NCBI GenBank assembly: GCA_033002965.1
Contig: JAURVB010000132.1
Coordinates: 1-64,000 of the forward strand
Direction of reading: 5' to 3'
Source: Piper betle
Taxonomy: Eukaryota > Streptophyta > Magnoliopsida > Piperales > Piperaceae
Length of the DNA: 64,000 nt
Of the stretch, positions 1 to 9,515 are shown piece after piece (within the stretch, counting starts at the first letter, position 1; each line of letters starts with the position of its first letter). Under the pieces are notes generated by a model. That model saw only the letters and a list, made by a program, of their open reading frames with translations. It was not told where the DNA came from and made no database searches. Made by a program: the position numbers and the translations under genes.

Positions 1-1965
1 ACAACACATAGACATGTATCCTCGGACAAAATTAGCTTGGTTCATGATGAAAGATCTCGCTACATTACCCAAGACTATTTCATCCTGGCCCACAACACCA
101 CTGTAAGTCCAGTAATATCTGAAGATATTACAAACCCAACAATACTATCAGAGTTGCGGCACAGCGTGCTGACTCTATAACAAACGCGCGCACACCAACA
201 AAGAAAATCCGAATTCATGTTGGACAAAATGACCAACCACTTTTTCCTGACGAAACAGATGGCATCTCAGGAAAAACAGAAAACCCATATACCCACATAC
301 AGCCCATATCGGACTGTAAGTGTCACATAAATATCATAGAAAAAAGCCCAGAGGAATGTCTGGTACAGTTCCTAGATAATGAGACAGGCCCAGCCGAAGA
401 AGCCATGTGTACTTGATTAGCCCAACATGCCTTTTCAGTATGCATGTGCGAATCCTCAAAAACATAGACGATTTTTTGAAACGTCTACAACATATCTCCA
501 TAATAGGGGCCAGGAGAAATCCAAATACGAATACTGGGATAAGAATAAAGTCTACTGTAAAATTAGATATTATTAACCCAGATTTAACAATCAAAGCCCA
601 AGACATGAAATATACTAGAAGTTTAAGGACAGAACATAGCCTTCTAGTAGTTGGCTAGACAGATTCATTAGAAGAGGAAGCTCCCTCCAGCAACTCCGCT
701 TCTCAAGAGTTAGAAGACATTATTGATGTTAATAATAATCTTGAGTTGTTCTCTAGCAGACAACTAAATAATTTAAACCCTACAACTCTTTACAGAACAG
801 GTAGAGGTGTTTAACGGAAGTTCTATCTTCAGACACCAAAGGACAGAAGCTCTTCATTTACCATCCGGTAGAGAAGGAGACTTACCCCGATATAGTCCAA
901 CTTCTGTACAACAGTTGTTACAACGACAACACAATTACATCCATCTCGGAATGATAGTAATAGAGTGTCAGAGGATTAACAAGAAAACAGAATGGAGGAA
1001 GAGTCTTCTTAATCTCTACGATGACAGATCGGCAAACCCAAAGCAAGCCATTATCGGACTAATAGAGTGCGATATGAACAACAACATGGGAATAGTTTAT
1101 TTAAGTCCCAACTTTTCCATGTTAATAAAAGATTTTAGCGAGTATATTAAGATACTTGTTAAAACACAAGGTTACGATAACTTCTCGGGAAACAATATAC
1201 AGCTTGATATTGCTTTTTATGGAGAGAACATCTAATAACATGAATCACGAAATACAAAATTAATATAAATAATATTGTAGATTCACCTCCTCTCACCTGG
1301 CAAGTTTTCTACAACCACAGTCAATGAACTCTGTGCTTGAAAACACAGAATGGACATTCAATCTCAGACCACCTTCTGAGATTGGTGCTCCCACACAACA
1401 CCATTTGTTCATAGAACCCGACAACACCGATCCATGTCAGATTCTCCCTGAATACACTAGAGAGACTGTTTCTGACGCACGAAACAGAATCAATGTTAAA
1501 TCTGAATTGGACGCTCCTAGGCATGGTGAACACTATTCTAGAGATAAAAATGAGCGCAGTTTTAGATAACCAAAACATGGATTATGTCTACATGGACCGT
1601 GGCACAGCCCAATACTCACGGATAGTGAGCTTCAAGCCCACTACAAACAAGACATAGAACATGGAAAGGAGCCCATGGGATATACCCTACAAAGAAACAT
1701 TTTAGGACATATCATAGCTTATAAAAACAAAGATGATATTTCAGTTGCAGATGTATCTGAAATAGCAGAGAACCAACAGATCCTAATGAATCCTGAGGCA
1801 TCTGCTGCTTCTTCTTCAATACCAAGAGTCCATTTATATATATATGAGGCTTGGGTAGGGAGTTATATAATAGGCCCAAAGGCAGCTTTTGGTGGATCTT
1901 ATTTTCGAAATCAACCTCAAGGGGTTATTAATTCGGAAAATGTTCGATTAAATGGCCCGAGTTAA
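1..1965 (+). mobile_element. Decayed endogenous pararetrovirus (caulimovirid) fragment
   Basis: Several interrupted open stretches lie on the plus strand: 1-180, 183-416, 807-1,235, 1,324-1,569 and 1,573-1,965. Stops and frame changes separate them, and the open stretches seen at 807 and 1,573 have no ATG at their upstream ends. The segment at 807-1,235 resembles a caulimovirid movement protein (separate entry), so I read the block as an old integrated pararetrovirus copy. The flanking open stretches are assigned only by position. I see no reverse transcriptase or RNase H motif, so the copy is partial, and the left edge of the window may cut it. Its right end meets LTR-like sequence near 1,960. 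Confidence 0.55.
807..1235 (+). pseudogene. Caulimovirid-like movement protein fragment (30K superfamily)
   Basis: About 142 codons stay open from a GTG-led upstream boundary to a TAA, with no initiating ATG. Features that recall the badnavirus/caulimovirus movement domain are a 'YIHLGMI' strand, a following 'LYDDR' segment, 'IGLIECDMNNNMGIVYLSP' and a C-terminal 'VKTQGYD' followed by a 'GNNIQLDIAFYG' strand, in the order expected for that family. Known members move virions or nucleoprotein through plasmodesmata. This copy is a fragment inside a stop-riddled block, lacks a start codon and has no promoter I can see, so it is presumably non-functional. Assignment rests on motif pattern recognition, not on an alignment. 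Confidence 0.55.
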
Positions 1966-2115
1966 GTGGGATCCGATAAAGCGCCACTTAACCCGTTCTG
2001 TAGACCATTAAAACAAACATACAATAGAAAAGAGTAAAACAGACGAGTCCTAAACGGACCTGGTAGAAGCTCCAAGCGTGTCATCGCGCCTAGGCGGCGA
2101 GCTCCTACTCCGTAC
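1955..2115 (+). repeat. Left arm of an inverted repeat pair with 5,255-5,440
   Basis: The segment with 'ttaagtgggatccgataaa' and the later '...cgagctc' matches the reverse complement of 5,255-5,440 in the same order: the 'gttaagtg..tccgataaa' block, a 'caatag' block, 'gagtcctaaacggac'-like and 'caag.gtgtcatc'-like blocks, ending in 'gagctc'. The copies are diverged but clearly homologous. They look like parts of one repeat family inserted in opposite directions. Confidence 0.5.
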
Positions 2116-2439
2116 CTACACATCAAAACTAAATACTAACGCCCGCTAACTAAATGATGCATCAAACTCAATAAGCATCAATCACAATCAATAATCATAA
2201 ATATGAAAATAATTCTACTCATCCTATTCCTACCAATTTTATTGTATTTTTCCTAAGTTACATTACTCGATTAACATGCTCAACTCAATCTACCTCATTA
2301 GATCACTCACTATTCATTCTCAATTAATTGCATCATGCAATCATCACTACACTCATACTCATACATTTATCATGACAATTATTCAATTCTAGCATGTTAT
2401 ACTAACAATCATAATCAATTTTAAATAACTCAATCGGAG
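2116..2439. other. AT-rich spacer between repeat blocks
   Basis: I see no gene, RNA or terminal structure here. The sequence is rich in short 'aatca' and 'actcat' words and lies between the inverted repeat arm and LTR-like copy A, so it probably belongs to one of those elements. Confidence 0.4.
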
Positions 2440-3359
2440 GTAATTATACCTCACGTAGTCGGCAATCGGCGACAGCTAGGGTTCTGTCGCGTGTCTCGGA
2501 GCTCAAATTCGGCGCTCATCGGCGTCTGAAGCTCGAACGGGCTTGACTGGGTGAGCCCCACAGAAGATCCGGTGAATTCTGGCGAATTCCAGAAATTTCG
2601 ATTTTCCGACGGTTTTCAGCGGTTTTCGGCAGCTTCCGGCGATTTTCGGCAACCGTCGCCGGTGGCGTCTACTGGCCAGAAAGTGGTCGTGTTGGGTACC
2701 CTTGGAACCGGCTCGGCGAGCCCGACTCATCTACGAGGTCGACGAGGTTGATGGAGGCGGCTGCTCACCGGAAAATGGCAAAACAGAGCCGGCGGCGATG
2801 GGTGGCTAGATCCGGCCGGCCAGGGCGGCGATGGCCTCTGCTCCGGTCGGGGAAGGTAGCTGGAGGGTCAAGGACGTCGAGCCGACCACCTGATCGTGGT
2901 GGCGACGGTCGGCGGCGGACGCAAGCGCTGCGTCACCGCGGTGATTCCTCGCGTCGCGGCGGCCAGCTCGTGGCCGGGCCTGGTCGGGGCGGCAGGGCGA
3001 CGCCGTGGCAGGGCTGGGCGGCGTCGATCGGCGGCCAGGCGGCGTCGGCCGTGGCGGCCCACCCAAAATGCCCGTAACGCGTCCTAACGCAGTAAATGGC
3101 CTAAAACAAATTCTCCGATTCATTATATATCATAATAAAAAAAATGAACTGCATACTCTCATATATTCTGATAACTCATTCTTTTCTGCTATGTTCATGA
3201 CGTTATCATCATATACTTGGGTACACATGACCCTCATGGCTCATACACGAGACTGACGTCGGCTCAGTACACGTGTTCTGAAACTGACTCGACTCGAAAA
3301 TAACGGTCGAACCGACCGGTTCTGAATATAAAACCCTAACTCGAATCGTGGGTTTTACA
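2440..3359 (+). mobile_element. LTR-like repeat, copy A (GC-rich, CpG retained)
   Basis: This block aligns in direct orientation with copy B at 6,317-7,416. Matching landmarks in order are 'gtcggcaatcggcgacagc' (B: gtcagcaatcagtgacaac), an 'aattcggc' block, 'cgggcttgactgg' (B: cgggtttgactta), a GC-rich middle, 'cgtcctaacg' (B: gcatcctaatg), 'atcatatac', 'gaccctcatggctcat' and a terminal 'gggttttaca'. Copy A keeps most CpG sites. It contains no reliable coding sequence; the overlapping Arg/Gly-rich frames at 2,503-3,123 are on both strands and come from base composition. It is probably an LTR or similar non-coding end of a retrotransposon. Confidence 0.55.
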
Positions 3360-4559
3360 GAGGTCGAGCCAGAGTAGTTTTCATATCATGAGCGTGGAGC
3401 CTAGATAGTTGTATGAGCATGTTATGGTAGCTGAATATACCCGACATACAGATGATAACTTGAATTAAGTTATAACAGAACATGAGTTATCAGTGTATAT
3501 ACAAGGTATATATATGATATTTATGAGTTAGCCAGGGTTTTTAGGCCTAAATCTAGGCCGTTCAAACATATAATATCCATTTAGGATTTTTAAGGTATCT
3601 CATTTGCATGCATCATAGGGATTTTGGATCACTAGATTGTGCCCTTGTGGACCTAGCTTGATTGAGGTGTAAATTCTCACCCGATTAAGTTGAAGATTCG
3701 AGGCCCATTTAACTTTCTTGCCTCAATTCCTACCTATAGAGTCAAATTTATGACTTAAATCAATTTTGACTTTGAACGGTCTCGATCCACTATACCACTA
3801 GGCCATTGAGTTGTCGAACATTTAGATCGTGCCATGTGGCAAGATCACATCTGCCCATGTCAACCCTAGCATCACCCAATTATTTTTCAAAATTTCTCAT
3901 GATTTTTGGAGTTTACACCCTAGTGCCACTGCCACTTCGGCTCGCCGCCGGGCACCAGACTAGCACTCCAGGACCGCCTTGCACCCGACTATCTATCTAT
4001 ATCACTCACGACCAACGGCAATGCCGCAATTGCCACTAGTGATGATGTTTTTGCAATCGGTGTCCACTGTTGTTGCCACCCGCCCGAGCCATTTTCAGTG
4101 CCGGTGAGCCACCTCCGACTGATCCGATCACCCAAACATATTACCTTCATCGAGACCTTCATTTTGAGACCACCCATGATCATTGCCATAGCTTGGATCG
4201 CTGTCGGCGAGACCACTGCACCTGATGACAATTTTGCCCTTTTTAGCTATTTTTCAACTAGCCAGCAGCCAGCTCCACAGATCACCACCACCACCATGAT
4301 CCTTATTGTTAGGGTTGTCGATCTCGACCAGCAACAACCCCAACCGCGCCACCGTCGGCATTTTTCAACGGCAGGCATCGACCATCCCGTCAGACCCGTA
4401 TGCACGCATTCGCGTCGTTTACCTGGAGTCCTGCTCACCCGTTCATGTCCATGGATCATGCGCAAGCCTGTGTCCGCATCCAACTACCTGGCCAGCACTG
4501 TTGCTCGACTCGCTTGGGTTTACTTGGTTTGCCATTTTTAGCCTAATTTTAACCGTTTT
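3360..4559. other. Repeat-derived stretch without a recognisable gene
   Basis: Sequence after copy A carries 'gagccagagtag' and 'gtggagcctagatag', then mixed-composition DNA. Frames at 3,806-4,590 are open on both strands but rich in Pro, Arg, Thr and His without any motif, so I read them as non-coding transposon DNA. Confidence 0.4.
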
Positions 4560-5190
4560 TGGTAATTTGAGAACCCCTACATTAGTTTAAATGCATATTC
4601 ACATTATTTACTATATTTTGATGTTATGAGTTTTATTTATTTATTTATTTCTTTTATTTATATACTTATTGTATATGATGATTGCTTATTTGAGTGTTTA
4701 TTATTATTATTGATGTATTTACTTATTAATATTAATCTTATTCATATTTACTAAATTTTATTTATTTAACTATTTGTTCATTGCATGTATATTATTATTT
4801 ATTTGTATTTAATTATGTATTCTGTATTAGATAACTATGATATTATTATTATTCATGATTAACTAATATTAACTAATTATTTATTTATTAATTTATTGAA
4901 TAATTTTATATTTATTTATTTATTTATATGTTTACTAACATGAATATATGTGATATTTATTCGTACTTAGTTGTGTATTTATATAACATATGATATTATT
5001 ATTTTATAATTAGAGTATTGATTATTTTTATGTATTTATTATTTATCTATTTATTCATAACTGTATGTATTTATTTATTTATTGTTTGTTATTAGTTATT
5101 TTCTTTATTATGTTTCGATTTACATGTTGTATGTTTAATTATAGATTTACTTAGTATTGCCTTTCTTATTAGGATATACTTATGATGTGA
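4560..5190. repeat. Low-complexity AT-rich tract ('ttatttatttattt' type)
   Basis: About 630 bp made almost entirely of A and T with repeated 'ttat' and 'attt' words and interspersed 'ttattatta'. No coding or structural RNA signal is visible. The tract separates two transposon-derived blocks. Confidence 0.7.
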
Positions 5191-5254
5191 GCACACACCA
5201 CAAGCAGGCATTATACAAAAATGTCAGTATTTTACTTAATAGTGGTTTTTGACG

Positions 5255-5440
5255 TAAGTTTTCGAGATTGAGCTCGTTGTAGAGGAGATGTCATACTTGG
5301 AACTTGAACCACAAGTCTGTTAGAACTCTTCTCACTTTTTATCGTTATACTCTATTGTTTATTTGATTTTTAGATTGCAGGACATGTTAAGTGGATGTTT
5401 TATCGGACCTCACTTAACATAGGTCATTTAGACATATTTT
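5255..5440 (-). repeat. Right arm of the inverted repeat pair with 1,955-2,115
   Basis: The reverse complement of this segment contains 'gttaagtgaggtccgataaa' followed by the same ordered landmarks as 1,955-2,115. No protein-coding frame overlaps it. Together the arms enclose about 3.1 kb of other repeat DNA. Confidence 0.5.
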
Positions 5441-6316
5441 AACTTTGTAATTAATAACCCTTGAGTATAAGACCTCTTAAGTCTAATTTTGAAAACAAGA
5501 TCCATCACAACTTGTCTTTGGGCCTATTATATAAATCTCTTCCTAGGTTTATATATAATTTTTTCAACTTTTGTGTGTGTTAGTTAAAGTTGGCTCTAGA
5601 TTTGGTGAGCGTCTGTTCCATTCCCAAAGGATCATGACAACTCCACCTTTGAATTCCTCAAACCCAGAGAAGTGTGAAAGTTTACGGGTACTTCAATGCA
5701 ATACATGTCTAGACTTGTTTCAAAAGGTATTAAAAACACATGTTTGAGAGTACTTGACCTCTGTACTCAGGGTCAAGAGTGATACAAAGGATGTAGGGCT
5801 GAAAGAAAAGCAATTGATGTTCCTAGCGTAAGAAATAGCTTTTAAAGTTGACAAATCATGAGATGAGTAAGAAAGGGGACACTGTCAGACGAGGTCGACG
5901 ACTCCTAATTAATGCCCTTATAAAAGATTCTGTAAAGGAGTATATAAATATTTTTATTTAACATGAGGGCCAACTCTCCTATCCGGTTTGACTATTAGTT
6001 ATTTTTGGACTAGTAACACTAGTTACTGATATTTTCCTTATTATATATGTATGTTTTGTGATTTAGAGTCAGCTTTAGTGAGAGGACAAATAAATGCTAC
6101 ACATACTTAAGCTTAACGCAAATATTTTCTTTTACATTTTTATTTATATTTGATATATTTTTTATATGTATTTAGCAATGTCTTCCATTCTCATGATGCC
6201 AAGCAGGGTACTTAGATCTATATTATTAGTCGAGTCTTATATACTAGCTGCTTTAGACATAACTCGACTTGATTACAACACTTTCGATATGATCTTTAGG
6301 TAAACCAAAATCGAGG
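5441..6316. other. Gene-less repeat-derived stretch
   Basis: No gene or RNA recognised. The last bases before 6,317, 'ccaaaatcgagg', are followed by 'tgttatata', which resembles the junction of transposon internal DNA with the 5' edge of a 3' LTR. That reading is tentative because no coding domain is left upstream. Confidence 0.35.
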
Positions 6317-7416
6317 TGTTATATATCCGATTTAATTATACATTGCATTGTCAGCAATCAGTGACAACTAGGGTTTGTTGCACAGTTCAAGACTTGAATT
6401 CGGCACCCGACTATATCCGAAGTTTGATCGGGTTTGACTTAATGAATTCAACAGAATATCCGACAAATTTTAGTGAATCTAATTTTTGGTTGTTTTCAAC
6501 AATTTTTTGGAAGTTTCCAACATTTTCTAGCAGTTTTCTGATGAGGCAATCGCGACTATAAGTCAGCACTAGCTCGACAACCTCGAACCCAATGATGGTG
6601 GTAGTGAGGACGACAGTGGTGGCGATGATCGCTAGTGGCAGTGTTAATCTGCTAGGGGTCAGTCGACTTGGTCCGATTAGCCCTTGGCTGACCATGGTGG
6701 CAGCCCTCAGTATGGGGAAAGGTCAGGGATCAAAGGGGAGGGCATTGGTGGCATGACAACGACTGAGTGGCACAGACGGTGGTGAATCGGCGCCAGGACA
6801 CGGAGCATCGTGGAGGTCGGACAATGGCCGATGAGTAGGGGAAAGCTCAATGACAGCCCGACAATGGTTAGCAGCATCAATCGGCGGCAATGCGGCAACT
6901 GAAATGGGAATCAACGGTGAGGACAGGGTGCGTCAGGGTTTAGGGAAGAAAGGGTCGTGATGAAGGTTGGGTGGCAACTTAGTAAATAAAAGTTGACTCA
7001 AACTCCAACTCGAGTCAAAAATAATAACTAACTTGTAATAATTTTTTAAAAATCAAAAATAGAAAAAATTATCATAAAATATAATACACACCATGATATC
7101 AAAATTACATATTTTATAACTAATAACCCATACAAACTTCTCCATAACGCATCCTAATGTATTATTCAGCTTAAAAATAATTCTATGATTAAATGCATAA
7201 AAACAACCGCATATTATTGTATACTTTGATAAATCATTTCTCATTATATTTCTAATAATATCATCATATACTAGAATATATTTGACCCTCATCGCTCATA
7301 ACGTACGATTGACTTTGACTCAACACACAAGTCATTAAATTGACTCGAATCAAACTAACAATTGAACTAATTGGTTAGCTAATATAAATTTCTGACTCAG
7401 ATTAACGGGCTTTACA
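6317..7416 (+). mobile_element. LTR-like repeat, copy B (CpG-depleted)
   Basis: This is a second, direct copy of the 2,440-3,359 sequence. It starts with TGTTATATA and ends with CTTTACA, fitting TG...CA retrotransposon termini, but I see no matching 5 bp duplication at the two edges. Compared with copy A, many CG dinucleotides have become TG or CA, as expected after long cytosine methylation. It also shares a tract near 7,015-7,130 ('aataataactaac', 'ataaaatataatac') with the elements at 41,429-42,348 and 42,745-44,605. Confidence 0.55.
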
Positions 7417-8505
7417 ATAGTATTTGCATGTTTTTAACAAATCAGAAGTTCCACTGACCAGCGCCTCTCTGGTCAAGGTGTAACCTCTACGAATTCCAAC
7501 GTGGCAGCCCGGGGTCACACCATCTAAACCACCTCTCTCTTCGCATACATATCCATTTCTGTGTAACAAGTAATGAAGAACTTCCTTATCATCGGAATTA
7601 AAAGCCTATCTCTTTGAATATATGCCATGGACACTCATCATATTGATTTGAACGTTTTATGTCCATCGCATGCAAGCACAGCATGATACTGGTGAGATGT
7701 TACGACTTACGAGAATGCGATACAGGACACGTTCCCAATGGAAGCTATCGTGTGATCAAACTGTTGTGTACTTAATTAATAGCAGCCGACAGTCGAGAGC
7801 AATACGAAATTGAGTCAATATGCCTCTTCATAGAAAAAGAATTAAGCAAGAGTCATCAAACTTGATAGAAACATTGCTCTACCTGCTATAAAAAACACAG
7901 ATTTGAAACCAAACACGGAATAAAGGATCAGAAAGTCACCAAAGAAATAGGGAAACGGCAAATATGTAATACAACGACTCTATCATACTTGACTATTTCA
8001 TATATCCAAGACTCCATATCTAAACACAAACACCAGGATGAAGAAGTGAACAAGATAAAAAGAGGACTCTTGAGCTAATCAAGATCTTTTCCAGTTATCC
8101 TGGGATATCTAAGATGCATCAAAGGAGCCTAACTCAAGCTAATATTAAATAACCAAAAGACAAAACGAGCTAAAAAAACTAACTAACTGTCTAAGCACGA
8201 ACCGCTTTTTTACAATTTCAATGAACAGTGAAGTAATAAAAGCCTTTTATCATTAATCATCTCTTAGCTTCAAGCTCCCTTCTCAAGGGACCAAAGTCGT
8301 GCCAAATTTGTTCCTTTCAGTTAACAAAAACTAAAAAGACTCCAAATTTATGAATTTATCCTCATAATTTCATCATTGCGAGCTCAGTTCATCATTTCAA
8401 ATAAACTTCTAATTCAACATTTTTACCAATCCACATATGAAACCCAAATCTCAAATCTGAAGGAGCAAAAACAATTTTTAATAAACCAAATCGCCGGAAA
8501 ATTAC
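7417..8505. other. Spacer downstream of the F-box exon; no gene seen
   Basis: I looked on the minus strand for the expected second exon of the F-box/LysM gene and did not find it. Only short non-conserved frames occur. The stretch may be the truncated first intron of that gene or plain intergenic DNA between it and LTR-like copy B. Confidence 0.45.
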
Positions 8506-8875
8506 CTGGACGGAGTACCTGACGGCGAGGCCGGCTTCGGTGTCCCCGCCGAGGTGGCGATGGGAGATGGCGAACTTCACCAAATCCCGCCAGAACCAGA
8601 TCCCCCACCACCCGCTTGAGCTTCCAAGGCGATCCAAACGCCCGGGTACCCATCTTCCGGTCGCCGGCGACGGAACTCCAGAGTCGGCAAGCGCAGGCCG
8701 CACTGGCGAGGTCTGGGTGCGGCAGGCGCTCGAAGATGACAGAACGATGTCCAGCGAGGCCAACGCAAAGAAGTTGCAGTTCATCGGCGACAAAACTTTC
8801 GGGGTTGGGGTCGTCGTCGGCAGCGGTCGGTGGTGGGAGGAGGAGATCATCGTCTTCGTCGCCGCAGCAGCCCAT
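8506..8875 (-). pseudogene. F-box/LysM protein (At1g55000-like), first exon only, frameshifted
   Basis: The minus strand opens with ATG at 8,875 and reads 'MGCCGDEDDDLLLPPP', then an F-box-like region with 'VIFERLPHPDLASAAC', 'CRLWSSVAGDR' and 'GSPWKLKRVVG'. This resembles the plant F-box protein with a LysM domain, which would serve as an SCF ubiquitin-ligase substrate adaptor. The next conserved piece, 'FWRDLVKFAISHRHLGGDT' and 'GLAVRYSVQ', lies in another frame; the shift falls at a run of five C on the plus strand at 8,602-8,606, where one base fewer would restore continuity. A good donor (cag|gtaat) follows at 8,506, but no downstream exon is found in the next kilobase. Either the gene is truncated or its remaining exons lie beyond the transposons and outside the window. 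Confidence 0.6.
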
Positions 8876-9515
8876 ACGTAGACGGATGACGCTGTCCATA
8901 CTCCATTCCCCTCGTAGCCACAAATAGAGGTGATTATAATGGTAATCGTACTTAGCGATGTCACTAATTTGGATTTTGGTCAGTAATGGTTGCAATTTAT
9001 TGCGAGTGTTGCTGGTGCTTACAGCGACTCTCACTCGATGATCGCAGATGTTGAACTGGGGGCCCATGGTCTCCCATCCAACCAGGTTTGAGCCAAATAT
9101 ATATACTCGACTTGTCTCTAAAAAAGATAGAAAAAAAAGAGGTATAAAATTACGATTTTTTTTGTTGTTGAAGAATGACGACTTTTTTTCGGGCAACAAA
9201 TTATCATAACCGAAATGATCAAATTAAAGCACATTCCACACGGAAAAATACAACCAGAAGCAATAGGAGATGACACAGTGAGATACACACAGTATTAAGT
9301 TAGAAACAACAATAGAGGTTTTACCGAGCTTCCAAAACTTCTATCTCCACACGGTATTAAGCTAGAAACGAACAATACAGGGTTTTCCAAACTTCCAGCT
9401 TCGATCTCCGGTAAGGATGCAAAAATATAACACTTACATAAGGGGAAAAAACGTTAGATCAAATGGTCAGGCATCAATGCCACCAGATTGTCTCAAGTTG
9501 GGGGGACAAGCTGAG
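8876..9515. other. Spacer between the F-box exon and the hydrolase gene
   Basis: This holds the presumed 5' leader and promoter side of the F-box exon and the 3' end of the hydrolase gene, both read on the minus strand. Minus-strand frames extend upstream of 8,875 but carry no motif. No RNA gene or repeat was recognised. Confidence 0.4.
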
